Source: Streptomyces olivaceus (GTDB lineage Bacteria > Actinomycetota > Actinomycetes > Streptomycetales > Streptomycetaceae). From it: a DNA stretch of 58,492 bases. Position numbers and translations under genes: made by a program. Below are positions 32,419-42,052 of this stretch, piece by piece. The stretch covers positions 1 to 58,492 of the forward strand of contig NZ_JOFH01000038.1 in NCBI RefSeq assembly GCF_000721235.1, in the 5' to 3' direction. The notes under the pieces were generated by a model. That model was given only the letters and a program-made list of their open reading frames with translations. It was not told the DNA's origin and searched no databases. Positions within the stretch are counted from its first letter, which is position 1. The number at the start of each line of letters is the position of its first letter.

Positions 32419-34999
32419 CCTCCAGTTGCTGCCGTTGGTAGCGGACGGCAGCGTAGCAACGCGGACGACCAGTGACCGGCTGGAACTCCTCACGGCTCTC
32501 ATCTCGGCGCCGAACTTCGATCCGTTGTTCCGCGACGATGTCATCAAGGTTCCCCGCGGGCACCCCACGTATGGGTGGGGCTGTGGCGTCAGCGGCTGCC
32601 AGAGAGCACAAGGCCCGGCACGCGATTTCTGCAAGGTTCACGAGTTGGAATGGGTCGCAGCACAGAAAGCCGGGCAGGGCATCACCGAATTCCATGCGGC
32701 AGCTGTGCCGTTGATTCCTAAGTCCTGGATCGATCCTCCGTCTTGCGTGGTCTGCCCTGACGCGCCGGCATGGGACACCAGGCGATTGTGTTACCTCCAT
32801 GGAACCCGATGGATGAGTCACCGTGCAGAACGTCGTGGCAGGAACGGAGTGGTGCCCGTTTACGAGGAATGGCTCGCTAAACAGGTACCCTTCCCTCAAT
32901 TCGGGCAATGTAAGGTTCTCCCCTGCCCTGAACAGGCATCAGCTCCACTGGGGCTCTGCCATCGGCACATCACCCACTACGAGCGAGACGCAAAACCTGG
33001 AGGTGCGCGTCTGGCAGCAAACTGGGCCCGATGGATCGTCACACGCAGCAAACCCATTCCGATCGAATACGTCAATAAGAGCCTCTTCGAGAAGTGGTGT
33101 CGTGAAACCGGCCTCGCCAACCGAGCCAACGGGCAAGTATCACTGCTCGGGTTGCGTCCGCTTGTGAAAGCAGAAATCAAGTGGGCTCTCTTCCAGCACA
33201 GCAACAGCCCAACCGAGGGCATGATCTGGCCTCTGGTGTGGGTGCAGTATCTCGTGGACGACTGCCGTGGCCAACGAGTGGATTCACTGGCCGACCTCGA
33301 TCAGGAGAACTGCCGACGCCTCTCTCGATTGCTGCTCTTCGGGGTACTCAACTCACTTCGGCAAGTTTATTTCACACGAGAGGACACAAAAGAAGCGGGT
33401 TTCATCGAGACGGACCATTTTGGTGTGCGCTTCTCGTCCTGCAACAGTCATATTGACCTGAGCCCGATCAGCCAGCGTTGGCTGCGAGACCTGATCTGGG
33501 ACATGTTCGCGAATCGGCTCCTCACCGATCCGCCCAAGAGCCGTTCCCCATTCGACATGAGCCGTCGCGCCTGCGCCGAACTTTCTGCCTATCTCGACGC
33601 CCAGGCACCGGGCGGCGGCCATGACCCCACCGTACTGACCGCCTCCCATATGGAGGGGTTCGTCGCCGATCAACGTCACCGCGCCGAGCACGGTCTCCCT
33701 ATGCTGAGACGTCGGCTTACGAAAAACGGCACTCCAGGCATCGTCACGAAGTGCATTCAGTCCGCCACCTTCAACGGCGCCCGCCGCGTGCTCCGGTTCG
33801 GGATGGACTCCGGTGATGCCGAACGCCTTGGCCTTGACCGTCGGTTCGCGCTTGCGCTGCCGGGCGGCGACATGCGAACGGGGCGTAGGCGCCCCTTTCC
33901 AGATGTTCTCGCTCGTGCCGTCGCCAATCAGCAGAACCTGGAGAGGCTGGAGGAAACTGACGAAGACGACCGTGGCATGTGGGATATCTGGGAAACCCAA
34001 GTCCTCACCGGGCGGCGAGGAAAGGAGGTTCGCGACGTGCGGCTGGATTGCATCAGCCGCTTGAACGGCGTCCCCCTGTTCTGGCACGACCAAACGAAAG
34101 TTGGGAATCTCGACGAGGCGATTCGGATCCCCGAGCGGTTATACCTTCGCCTGGAGCGGCGCCAGAAAAAGACAATCGACCGATACATTCAGAGGGTAGG
34201 TCATCCGCCAGGACCACACGAACGAAGCAAGATCGCCCTATTTCCGCGCCGAACAAGTAACCGGCAACTGCTCAAAAGCGTCAGCTACAAGTGGTTCCTC
34301 AATCTGTTCCGCACGTGGCTGGAGACACTCGACGTAGGTCATGGAGTCCCTCATCAGGCAAGGCACACCCTAGCCACCAAACTCCTCAAGGCAGGTGCGA
34401 ACCTCACTCAGATCAAACGGTACTTGGGGCAGATCTCGGCGGTGATGGCCGAGCACTATGTACACATCGCCAACACCGACTCCGAACTCAACGACGCACT
34501 GAATGCCGTTTGGGTCGCCGGCCCCGGCGCCGCCCAGCCCGGCCTCGCTCTCACCTCAGGCAAACCCATGACCCGCGCAGAGGCCGAGGCACTTGCCGTC
34601 GATCTCTCGCGCAAGTCGACGCCTGCCGAGGGTGGCTTCTGCACCTTTCAAGCGGTTGTCGACGGACAGGCGTGCCCATGGAATATGGACTGCCACAACT
34701 GCGACAAGTTCGTCATGTCCGGCGCTGACCTCGTCTACTGGCACCGAAAGCGCGAACAATGGCACGCTATGGCCGAGGGGGCATCCGACAGTGCGACCGC
34801 GGACTACTTGCACGACATCTTCGAACCCACGGCCCGCGCAATTGACGGCTTGGAAAAGGCCCTCGAAGCCGTCGGCCTACTCGATGAGGCCCTCGCACTC
34901 GATCTCCGCCGGCCGCAGGAGTACTTCGGCCGTGTCTGGGCTACCGCCTTCCGCGCTCAGGAACTAGCCCAGCACGAGACGGACTGGACCGCAGCATGA
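32402..34999 (+). CDS. TnpB-like tyrosine recombinase of element 2
   Basis: An 865-residue protein; ATG 32402 or 32411. Three N-terminal repeats have the form C-x4-C (or CxxC) then CxxH: CGVSGC with FCKVHELEW, CVVC with LCYLHGTRW, and CKVLPC with LCHRHITHY, probably zinc knuckles. The recombinase domain near 520-710 has TGRRGKEVRDVRLDC (first Arg), VPHQARHTLATKLLKAG (intact HxxRH), LTQIKRYLGQ and MAEHYVHIA (nucleophile Tyr). A C-terminal Cys cluster (CPWNMDCHNCDKF) is typical of Tn554 TnpB. All catalytic residues are present. Confidence 0.88.
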   Translation: MKAMSDLQLLPLVADGSVATRTTSDRLELLTALISAPNFDPLFRDDVIKVPRGHPTYGWGCGVSGCQRAQGPARDFCKVHELEWVAAQKAGQGITEFHAAAVPLIPKSWIDPPSCVVCPDAPAWDTRRLCYLHGTRWMSHRAERRGRNGVVPVYEEWLAKQVPFPQFGQCKVLPCPEQASAPLGLCHRHITHYERDAKPGGARLAANWARWIVTRSKPIPIEYVNKSLFEKWCRETGLANRANGQVSLLGLRPLVKAEIKWALFQHSNSPTEGMIWPLVWVQYLVDDCRGQRVDSLADLDQENCRRLSRLLLFGVLNSLRQVYFTREDTKEAGFIETDHFGVRFSSCNSHIDLSPISQRWLRDLIWDMFANRLLTDPPKSRSPFDMSRRACAELSAYLDAQAPGGGHDPTVLTASHMEGFVADQRHRAEHGLPMLRRRLTKNGTPGIVTKCIQSATFNGARRVLRFGMDSGDAERLGLDRRFALALPGGDMRTGRRRPFPDVLARAVANQQNLERLEETDEDDRGMWDIWETQVLTGRRGKEVRDVRLDCISRLNGVPLFWHDQTKVGNLDEAIRIPERLYLRLERRQKKTIDRYIQRVGHPPGPHERSKIALFPRRTSNRQLLKSVSYKWFLNLFRTWLETLDVGHGVPHQARHTLATKLLKAGANLTQIKRYLGQISAVMAEHYVHIANTDSELNDALNAVWVAGPGAAQPGLALTSGKPMTRAEAEALAVDLSRKSTPAEGGFCTFQAVVDGQACPWNMDCHNCDKFVMSGADLVYWHRKREQWHAMAEGASDSATADYLHDIFEPTARAIDGLEKALEAVGLLDEALALDLRRPQEYFGRVWATAFRAQELAQHETDWTAA

Positions 35000-35634
35000 G
35001 GCCCACCGTCCCCGAGGCCGCCATCGCCGCTCGCAAGCGCCAGAGCGAGGAGAAGCTCGCTTGGGTCGAAACTGCGATCCGCCATCTACGCCGCGAACGC
35101 GGACGTCTCACGGTCAAAGCGATCGCTCAGCGCGCGGGCGTCTCCGCCACGTTCCTCTACGAGAACGCCGGCGCCCGCGCCCTCGTCAAGAACGCGGTCG
35201 CTGAGAGCCGCAGCCGCCACGACCAGAAGAACCAGCACGAACACGATCGCGTTGAGGCCACCTGGCGCGAGCGCGCGCTCAACGCCGAGGCAGAGCTGGC
35301 CCGAGCCCAGAAGGAGGTCCTCACTCAGCGGCAGCGCATCGGTGAACTCATGGGTGAACTCCGCGACTTCGACCAGATGGTCCCCGGCGAGTCGGTGCAG
35401 GCCCTCACCACCGAGAACACCACCCTCAAACACCGGGTCAACCAGCTCACACAGGAGCACCGCAAGCTCCAAGAACGACTCGAAGGTGCCCGCTCCAACC
35501 TCCGTTTCGCGGACAAACGCATCGCGGACCTCGAGGTCCAACTCCTGGAACAGGACCCCTCATGCACCCCACCACCGATCCCGCCTCAGTCACTCTCAGC
35601 CGTCAGACGTTCCAAGCCCTCGCCTCGGTCTTGA
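34996..35634 (+). CDS. TnpC-like DUF6262 protein of element 2
   Basis: A 212-residue protein, ATGA-coupled to tnpB. It starts with a TetR-like HTH (GRLTVKAIAQRAGVSATFLY) and continues as a long coiled coil (ERALNAEAELARAQKEVLTQ and TENTTLKHRVNQLTQEHRKL). This is the DUF6262/TnpC pattern. In Tn554, TnpC influences efficiency and orientation of transposition without being strictly required. Confidence 0.85.
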   Translation: MRPTVPEAAIAARKRQSEEKLAWVETAIRHLRRERGRLTVKAIAQRAGVSATFLYENAGARALVKNAVAESRSRHDQKNQHEHDRVEATWRERALNAEAELARAQKEVLTQRQRIGELMGELRDFDQMVPGESVQALTTENTTLKHRVNQLTQEHRKLQERLEGARSNLRFADKRIADLEVQLLEQDPSCTPPPIPPQSLSAVRRSKPSPRS

Positions 35635-35873
35635 GGCAACCCGAAGCGCTCCTAGACAAGTGCGATGAGGCCGCTTCTGGCGCGCTGGGAGCCCACGTTG
35701 GCGTCCGCCCAGCTGCGGAGTCCTACAGCGTCATCCTCAGGGACCCGCTGAAGATCTTGAATCAGCCCGCGTCGGCACCCCCGCTACTTCGCGAGCGGCG
35801 TCGCATTGCCTTGCTTGCTGGCCAGGAGGCCCACTCAGCGCGCAGCGGCATCAGTGAGCGGTGTGCATCGTGA
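35562..35873 (+). CDS. Small ORF after tnpC
   Basis: A 103-residue ORF whose ATG overlaps the end of tnpC by 73 bases. It begins MHPTTDPASVTLSRQTFQAL and has no recognised domain, with a basic C-terminus. It may be a real element-borne gene or simply the right end of the element. Codon bias is weaker than in tnpB and tnpC. Confidence 0.25.
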   Translation: MHPTTDPASVTLSRQTFQALASVLRQPEALLDKCDEAASGALGAHVGVRPAAESYSVILRDPLKILNQPASAPPLLRERRRIALLAGQEAHSARSGISERCAS

Positions 35874-36009
35874 ATTCGCAGGTCACGGGTCCGGTGTGAA
35901 TGGTGAGTTGGATACTCGTGCCGGTCGGCGGCCGATGACCATGGCGTAGATCATCGGGCGGGTCCGGCTCCGGCGGGATGCCGGGTTCGGCTGCGCCCGC
36001 GACCGGCCC

Positions 36010-36165
36010 CGCCTACGATCCATCAGCAGGTCGGCACGCCTGATCGCCCAGCACTGCGGCGTACGCTTCGAACTCGCCTCGATCCCACCCGACGCTCCGG
36101 ACGTCTACCGCATGATCGCCCGCGCGGACACGGGGTGTTCCAGGTCGATTCTGTGTCAACTCCAG
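36010..36165 (+). pseudogene. Error-prone DNA polymerase III alpha (DnaE2-like) remnant
   Basis: A short stretch reads ARLIAQHCGVRFELASIPPD then APDVYRMIARADTG. In DnaE-family polymerases this segment continues VGVFQVES; here GVFQVDS is present one base out of frame (36133-36152), so there is a deletion. Nothing else of the ~1,100-residue polymerase is visible. A decayed fragment stranded beside element 2. The flanks 35874-36009 hold nothing recognisable. Confidence 0.55.
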
Positions 36166-36185
36166 CTGTGTTGCATTCCTTACTA

Positions 36186-36445
36186 CACCGGCTTCTAGGT
36201 CCCGCACCCTCGCGTGATGAACCAACCGTCGGTTGGCGCGATCGTCACAGTGATCGTCTGCGCGGACATTGCAAACTGGTTGTCGATGGTGCCCCCGTCC
36301 TTCGCCGTCCGTTCCCAGTAGAAGTCCGACAGCTCCCCCGGACGTGCGATAGGTACCCGGCGCGATCTCCCGACGTCCTCCGACACATCCTCCTTCCCCG
36401 GGTGTGCCACCACGCGGTAGGTGCCGTCTGAATAGGTTCGCACGT
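36186..36445 (-). pseudogene. Secreted-protein domain remnant
   Basis: Reverse-strand fragment reading YSDGTYRVV, then in another frame EIAPGTYRTSGG, then back to ELSDFYWERTAKDGGTIDNQ and VTIAPTDGWFITRGCGT. The order DGTYxVG-PGTY-YWER-VTI-GC(G)TW matches the small secreted/lipoprotein domain common in Streptomyces. Two frameshifts and a TAG in place of the last Trp show decay. No signal peptide remains. Confidence 0.5.
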
Positions 36446-36773
36446 GACGGTGGTGACATGGCGCCCGCGCCGCGACGGCAGCGCCGCCAGCACTACACGC
36501 TGCTGAGGCGAGCCGAGGGTCAGCTCCTCCTCGCCCCGCCATATCCGGGGTTACCCCCGGCGAAGCGCAGGGAGGCTTCGGTAGCTTTCCCACATCTTGG
36601 CTATGGCTGCGCGGGCTCCGTTCCGGCTCGCTGTGTTTCCTTCAGGCGCTCGCGCCTCGCGCTTCCCCGCCGCCGCTTCCCGCAACACCTCCGCAGCCGC
36701 GGACAGAGCATCCGCTACTGGCGGCCGCGGAGTATGCGGCCTCCGGGCTGCGGGTCCTCACGGATTTCCTTAC

Positions 36774-36803
36774 GCCGACCGCCGACCGCCGACCGCCGAC
36801 CGC
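36774..36803. repeat. Short tandem repeat (GCCGACC)n
   Basis: Four copies of a 7-base unit in the non-coding gap between the secreted-protein remnant and the S9 peptidase stop. The remainder of 36446-36827 shows no supported gene. Confidence 0.5.
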
Positions 36804-36827
36804 CTGCCGCCAAGGCCCGGACGGCGG

Positions 36828-38720
36828 CTACGTAGCGTCCCGGCCGTGTCCGAGATGCTCGTCCAAGAAACGCTCCACGGCGCGGTACACAGCGATCAAG
36901 TTCTCCGGGTTCTCGATGGAGTGCCCTTCGTCCGCCATGAGTATGTACTCGACGGGGACCCCACGTGCCCGAAGAGCCTGGACCATGTTGTCGGATTCTG
37001 CCTGCGCTACCCGGGCGTCGTTGGCGCCCTGGGCGATGAGCAGCGGTGTACGGACCTGGTCCACCCGGCTGATCGGTGAGCGGGCCAGCATGTCGGCCTC
37101 CTGTTGCGGATCCGCGGGGTCGCCGACCCAGCGGAACCAGTTGGCGGCAAGGGCCGGCCGGACGAAATCCGGCTGGTTGCGCAGGAAGTTGGCGAGGTCA
37201 GAGACCCCGAAGATGTCCACCGCAGCGGCGAAGACATCGGGCGTGAAGGTGACTCCGACCAGTGCCGCATAGCCACCGTAGGAGCCGCCCAAGATCGCCA
37301 CCCGGTCCGGGTCCGCGTATCCCTGCTGGATGGCCCAGTTCACACCGTCGATCAGGTCGTCGTGCATTTTGCCGGCCAGCTCCCCGATGCCGGCCTTCAT
37401 GAACGACTTGCCGTACCCCGTGGAGCTGCGGAAGTTCACCTGAAGCACCGCGTAGCCCCGGTTGGCCAGCAGTTGGACGAGAGGGTTGAACCCCCAGCTG
37501 TCCCGGTCCCAGGGACCGCCGTGCACAAGCAGGACCAGCGGCAGCCGGTGCGGCTCTGTCCCGATTGGCAGTGTCAGGTGGGAGGGGAGCGCGAGACCGT
37601 CCCGAGCGGTGATCGTCACCGGTGTCATCGGCGCCAGCTGCTCGGGATCCAGGTGACCAAGAGGACGGAACAGAAGGCGACTCTCGCCCGAGGAGTGGTC
37701 GTAGAAATATGTGGCCCCGGGATCGCGGTCGTGGGTGAAGCTGACGACCCACCGCTGCTCGCTCTCGTCGGACGAGATGTGGGCCAGGTCGCCATCGGAC
37801 AGATTCCTCAGGTTCTCCAAGACCTCGGCGAAGTGCGGGTCCAGTGCGTTGATCACCAGTCGTTCCCCGAGGTAGCGAACTCCGATGAGCTCGCCGGTAC
37901 GTCGGCTGAAGATGAGCGGCGAGGGCAGTGCTGGAAAGACACGGGCTCGTGTGTCCAGGTCGTACTGCGGGTGGGAGTCGACCTCCGTCTCCTCGCCGGT
38001 TTCTGCATCCAGCCGGGCCAGGCGGAGTCTGTCCGAGCCCCGGTTCGAACCGAAGAGAACGCCGCCGGCGTCGGCGGTGACCTCCAGCGGATAGATGCCC
38101 AGCGGATAGTCCTCACCCTCGAACTGCGCGATGTGGCACAACGTCTGCGTGGCCTCGTTCCAGCGCGAGAGCCGTAGGTCGCCCTGTTCGGTGACGTCAC
38201 TGGTGAAGGGGCCTTTGCTGCCGCCATAGAAAAGGGTGGTGGCAGCGCCTCCGGTGTTCTCCGCGAGGGTCCGCAGGTCACCGGTGGCGATGTCCAGCTC
38301 GAAGAGGTCGAACGTGGCGGGATTCCGGCTGTTCGAGGAGAACACCGCCTTCCCCGGCCGCCCGGCGGGCAGCTTCAGATCCATGATGCGTGCGCCGGGA
38401 AAGGGGGTGAGGTCGGTAGCCGCTGCGTCCGGGTCTTCGAGATCGACGCGGTACAGGTGCCGGTTCTCGTCACCTCCCTGGTCACGGGTATAGAGCAGCC
38501 ACCTCGGATCGTCGGTCCAGTGGTAGCTCAGCAGGTTGCGGTCCTCGGAGGTGACCCGCCGCGCGTCCCCGGGCGCGTCGACACTCTCGATCCACAGGTT
38601 CAGGTGGTTTCCCCAAGGAGCCAGGTACGCGATCTTGGTGCCGTCCGGCGAGAGGGAGGCCCTCGAACGGACGGGAGGGGCAAAGAACTCCTCGACGCTG
38701 ATCGGCTTCGGCAGTGCCAT
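36828..38720 (-). CDS. S9 family prolyl oligopeptidase-like serine peptidase
   Basis: 630 residues from ATG 38720, with GGAAGGA just upstream. N-terminal beta-propeller (PVRSRASLSPDGTKIAYLAP and YHWTDDPRWLLYTRDQGGDE) and C-terminal alpha/beta hydrolase with LPLVLLVHGGPWDRDSWGFN, nucleophile Ser in LGGSYGGYAALV, Asp in AQGANDARV and His in ADEGHSIENP. The catalytic triad is complete and length is normal. No signal peptide, so probably cytoplasmic. The promoter region holds two palindromic operator-like sites, so a TetR-type repressor is likely to control it. Confidence 0.92.
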   Translation of the reverse strand: MALPKPISVEEFFAPPVRSRASLSPDGTKIAYLAPWGNHLNLWIESVDAPGDARRVTSEDRNLLSYHWTDDPRWLLYTRDQGGDENRHLYRVDLEDPDAAATDLTPFPGARIMDLKLPAGRPGKAVFSSNSRNPATFDLFELDIATGDLRTLAENTGGAATTLFYGGSKGPFTSDVTEQGDLRLSRWNEATQTLCHIAQFEGEDYPLGIYPLEVTADAGGVLFGSNRGSDRLRLARLDAETGEETEVDSHPQYDLDTRARVFPALPSPLIFSRRTGELIGVRYLGERLVINALDPHFAEVLENLRNLSDGDLAHISSDESEQRWVVSFTHDRDPGATYFYDHSSGESRLLFRPLGHLDPEQLAPMTPVTITARDGLALPSHLTLPIGTEPHRLPLVLLVHGGPWDRDSWGFNPLVQLLANRGYAVLQVNFRSSTGYGKSFMKAGIGELAGKMHDDLIDGVNWAIQQGYADPDRVAILGGSYGGYAALVGVTFTPDVFAAAVDIFGVSDLANFLRNQPDFVRPALAANWFRWVGDPADPQQEADMLARSPISRVDQVRTPLLIAQGANDARVAQAESDNMVQALRARGVPVEYILMADEGHSIENPENLIAVYRAVERFLDEHLGHGRDAT

Positions 38721-38836
38721 GTGGGTCCTTCCTGTGGCTGTCCCCGGACAGCGAGTGATGAGGCCCTGATGATGGTCGGCAAGGGCTCTGAGTGGGTCCG
38801 CAGCCTGGAGCCGGTCACCGTTCAGCGATCGAAGGC

Positions 38837-38867
38837 TGTCACTTAATGACAGTGTCACTAAGTGACA
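38837..38867. promoter_or_regulatory. Tandem operator-like palindromes
   Basis: TGTCACTTAATGACA (38837-38851, one mismatch) and TGTCACTAAGTGACA (38853-38867, perfect) lie one base apart, a 16-bp repeat, about 120 bases upstream of the S9 peptidase start. The form is that of a TetR-family operator pair. Confidence 0.6.
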
Positions 38868-38994
38868 GTAATGGCAAGCGCGCCGCATGTCCAGCCGCTA
38901 TGGGTCGTCGATTGCAGCCCCACCTCCCCCGAGCGACCGCTCGACTGGCAGTGAACTCGTGGCACAGGTCACATGCGCGAGGGGTGGGCAACAC

Positions 38995-39027
38995 TGTCAC
39001 CAAGTGTCAGTATTGCAGTTAGTGACA
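38995..39027. promoter_or_regulatory. Degenerate copies of the same operator
   Basis: TGTCACCAAGTGTCA at 38995-39009 and TTGCAGTTAGTGACA at 39013-39027 are related to the palindromes at 38837-38867, spaced 18 bases apart. They face rightward, toward a short decayed stretch (a MKIKSFLL-stop ORF at 39073). The gap 38868-39283 otherwise holds no supported gene. Confidence 0.4.
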
Positions 39028-39283
39028 CGATGGTGAGGTCGCGCAAGATCGCCTTCGGGAGAGTTGACGGCCATGAAGATCAAGAGCTTCCTGCTGTGAG
39101 TCGGGTGACCGTGGTGCGGATTCATGGCACCTTCGAGCGGCTGCAGTCCCGTCGAGTCAGGAAAAACGCCACGCCGACAGGTCGACGGCCGAGGTCGGCG
39201 AATCCAATATGCCGTCAACGGCCCTTGTAGATCGCGCCATGCAGTAGGAACTGGTCCTGTTGCCACGTATTCAAGGAGTTCAC

Positions 39284-39937
39284 ATGGATCTCACGCTTCC
39301 GCAGCAGATCTACCTGTGTGCCTACGCCTTCAAGAAGAACAAGTTTCCGGCTACTCTTCTGCAGTTCCGCGGGCAGCGGCTGCGCGCTGCCGCCCTGACC
39401 GAGCTAGTCCTTGCGGGACAGGCTGAGACCGACGGGCGCCGGGTTCGCGTACTTGGAGACCAATCACCGACGGATCCGTTTCTTGCCTCTGTGTGGGAAG
39501 AGCTGCACGCGAGGCCGAAAAAGTGGATATCACTGGTGCACAACACCGCGCACAAGGCGGAGAAACCGGTCGAAAACCAGCTGACGGCTGCTGGGATTAT
39601 CGAAAAGAAGACCGGCCTCACCTTGAGTCTGCTCGGAGGGAGCAAAGTTGTCTTGCGGCGGGAAGAGGAGGCCCGAACTGTGCAGGAAGCATTGCGCACG
39701 CGGGTCAGCACCACTCCCGACCCGTCCACTCTGCCCCTGGCACAAGTGGCACTGCCGGTGATCGCCCTGGAGAGCGACGCGACCATGGGGGTCGTACTGA
39801 ACCGTTCCGAGCGCCGCAAACACAAGGATACGCTTGAGGAACTCGCCAAGAAATTCGATCGAGAAATACCGGGCCTGCGCAAAGCCCTGTCAAACTCGGT
39901 GCTTTCCAGTCGGTCTGTCGGCGGCGGATGGAGCTGA
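39284..39937 (+). CDS. GPP34 (GOLPH3-like) family protein
   Basis: A 217-residue protein from ATG 39284 with CAAGGAG upstream. It starts LTLPQQIYLCAYAFKKNKFP, then GQRLRAAALTELVLAGQAET, the signature of the GPP34/GOLPH3 fold, and ends RKHKDTLEELAKKFDREIPG. In eukaryotes GOLPH3 binds PI4P; many Streptomyces have several GPP34 paralogues with unknown roles, thought to be membrane-associated. Stands alone. Confidence 0.85.
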   Translation: MDLTLPQQIYLCAYAFKKNKFPATLLQFRGQRLRAAALTELVLAGQAETDGRRVRVLGDQSPTDPFLASVWEELHARPKKWISLVHNTAHKAEKPVENQLTAAGIIEKKTGLTLSLLGGSKVVLRREEEARTVQEALRTRVSTTPDPSTLPLAQVALPVIALESDATMGVVLNRSERRKHKDTLEELAKKFDREIPGLRKALSNSVLSSRSVGGGWS

Positions 39938-40282
39938 GCAGGACAAAGCGCACGTCCGCAGAATGCGAGCCGAAGTAAAATCGAGCGACATCAAGGCCGG
40001 TGCTGGAGACTCTGGTTGCCGCGTTCGCCGCATGGTGGCCGATGGAGCCAAGTGCCGAGCTCACGTCCACCCCTTGGGCTCCGGTTGATCATCGCCGGCG
40101 CCACAGTCGTTGTGACGAGTCGCGACGGAGAAAAATCGCGCCACGGCAAGACAAACACCGCAAGGGAACACCGCCGCACCCGGACCGCGTCCCGTACACC
40201 CCACAAATACCGTCCGCGACCGGTGAGTTCGCCACCGGTGAGCGGGAACCCATCACGCCGCAGCGCGCTTTCCTGGCCGACG

Positions 40283-40769
40283 TCACCGGAACCGCAACCG
40301 TCCATCTCGTACTCCCGGCGGGCCTTGCGCTGCATCCGGGACGGTCGGGGCGCCCTGGGGGCCGTCAAACGGCTTGGCAGTGCACGGCGGGAGCGGCGGT
40401 GGAGTGGCCCACTCGGCGTCGTCCAGCTCGGTCACGCGGAGGAGTTCGGCGAACTTGCCCGGCGATCGAGGGTGACGACTGCCCATGGCAGATGTGGCCT
40501 GGTGGCCGGCCGCGCTGCGGTCGGGCATGAGGTCGACCACAGCGGTGCGCACGGCGCCACGGCTGATGCCGTGCTCGCGGGCCTGGGTAGCCGTGGCCGG
40601 CCTTCGAGGTACGGGGCGCACGTCGGCGATGGTCCTGCCCGGATAGCCGATCGTGACCACCGCCGTTGCCCTTGGCCTCGGCGACCCGCAGCCCGTCGTA
40701 GGTCGCTTCCCACTGGACACCGCCCTGCAGTTCGAAGGCGGCGGTGAGGCCCTGCACCATGGACTTCAC
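40283..40769 (-). pseudogene. Frameshifted remnant with HTH-like segment
   Basis: Two adjacent frames give coding-like sequence: MVQGLTAAFELQGGVQWEAT and YDGLRVAEAKGNG upstream, then TIADVRPVPRRPATATQARE, HGISRGAVRTAVVDLMPD and LLRVTELDDAEWATPPPLPP. The middle resembles the HTH of a recombinase or regulator. The parent protein is not recognised. The rest of 39938-41139 has no supported gene. Confidence 0.3.
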
Positions 40770-41009
40770 GTTGGACAGACCCGCGCATCGAGCAGTCCTT
40801 GCTCACGGTGTTCAGCCGAGCGAGCGACCGGCTGGGGTGCCCCAGCCCCATCCGTTCAGGTGACGGCAGATCACCTACCAACCCTTACCGCCTTCTTGTG
40901 GCCCGTGGACTCTCTCGAGTGCGGTCAAGGTCTGCTGCCACAGCCTCAGCGTGGCCACTCTGCTGTGACTCAGGCCACTCCACCGAGGGTGGCCACCGAA
41001 GTCACTAAA

Positions 41010-41022
41010 TGCCAAAATGGCA
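41010..41022. promoter_or_regulatory. Short inverted repeat TGCCA-AAA-TGGCA
   Basis: A 5-bp perfect inverted repeat with an AAA centre at 41010-41022, about 120 bases before the small secreted protein gene. Possible operator; too short to be sure. Confidence 0.25.
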
Positions 41023-41139
41023 CTACGTGCTATTCTGCGGGCGGCATGTCGATCAAGACACGCTGCAAGCCGCAGAGGCACCACGCACGGATCCCGGGTG
41101 CTTTACCTAGGGACACTGCAGCCAACAGAAGGAGAGCTC

Positions 41140-41394
41140 ATGAAGTCGTGGCGTTCCCGCATCAGCGTCGGCCTCGCCGTCGGCGCCGCAGCGATAGCAG
41201 TCCCGCTGACCGCCACCAGCGCAGTCGCCGTCCCCCCACCCGGCAGCGGCTGGCACGTGGCTGGCGGTATGACGTATGACTCGAAGAGGCAGTGCGAGGC
41301 TGAGGAGCTGCCGAACGCCCAGCACAACGGGTATGACGAGGTGTGGTGCGACGGTCCGGGTGGTCGCGCCGAGTACACCGTCTGGGTGCGCTGA
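41140..41394 (+). CDS. Small secreted protein
   Basis: 84 residues from ATG 41140, with AGAAGGAGAG upstream. A Sec signal peptide is clear: MKSWRSRISVGLAVGAAAIA then a VPLTATSAVA cleavage region. The mature ~55 residues contain two Cys (KRQCEAEEL and EVWCDGPGG), probably one disulfide. This is a common Streptomyces secreted small protein type of unknown function. Confidence 0.75.
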   Translation: MKSWRSRISVGLAVGAAAIAVPLTATSAVAVPPPGSGWHVAGGMTYDSKRQCEAEELPNAQHNGYDEVWCDGPGGRAEYTVWVR

Positions 41395-41559
41395 CCGCTT
41401 CGCAAGGCGCGGAAGAGGCGGCCACCCTGGCGCGCTGCGCAGGGTGGCCGCTCCCCGTTGTCTCGCCAACAGCCCGGTCCGTCTCCTGCCGTTCGGGCCG
41501 CAGGCTCTGGGTGGGGCCCGTTCGCCCGCTGGCCAGCACGGTCGCAACCGCGTCGGGCG

Positions 41560-42050
41560 CGGGGTCCCCGACATCCTGCTTCCGGTAGAGCTGCCCAACG
41601 GCAAGAAAGCGTCGGTCAGCCTGTCGACGAGCTCGCACTCTCGTACTGGGGTACTCCGGGGAGCTCGGGCCCGAAGGCTGGGAGCGCACCGGTCCGTCCA
41701 AGCGCTTCCAGAACTTCATGAGGGGCACCGACCTGTTCGACAAGGGCAGGGCTACGCCGTCGTGATGGTTCATACGCGCGAGTTCGGCCGTTCCACCGGC
41801 TGTCCCGACTTCGGCGAACCCGGCGAGCAGGCCGATGTGAAGGCCGCGATCAACTGGAGCGCGAAGCAGTCGTGGTCCCACAGGCGCAGTGGACATGAAC
41901 GGCAAGTCGTTCGACGCGTACAAACATCTTCGTACCTCCGGCAGGCGCTGGATGGCGACAAGCGCGGCCGGGCCAGGCCGACCAGGAGAAGCGGCACACG
42001 GAGTGCCCGGCGCTCAACTCGTGGAACTGGACGAATAAGTCCGATGCATT
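41560..42050 (+). pseudogene. S15/CocE-type hydrolase remnant
   Basis: Fragments in different frames: GYAVVMVHTREFGRSTGCPD and FGEPGEQADVKAAINWS, then NGKSFDAYKHL one frame over (the GxSYD nucleophile region), then CPALNSWNWTNKSDA. This is the order of X-Pro dipeptidyl-peptidase (S15)/CocE esterases. Several frameshifts and large losses make it a pseudogene. It ends where the IS982 remnant begins. Confidence 0.55.
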
Positions 42051-42052
42051 GA

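Larger units (their letters stand above)
31091..35873. mobile_element. Tn554-like element 2 (tnpA-tnpB-tnpC)
   Basis: Left limit is the point where the Nudix protein loses similarity (~31091). Right limit is not defined; 35873 is only the end of the last ORF. It carries three overlapping genes in Tn554 order: tyrosine recombinase, larger tyrosine recombinase with Cys/His repeats, and a DUF6262 coiled-coil protein. No cargo gene, end repeats or target duplication were recognised. Confidence 0.6.

Noticed and set aside
38973..39230. 85-codon ORF near the degenerate operators
   Set aside because: Basic, Arg-rich and without a family. The only plausible start there (39073) stops after eight codons.
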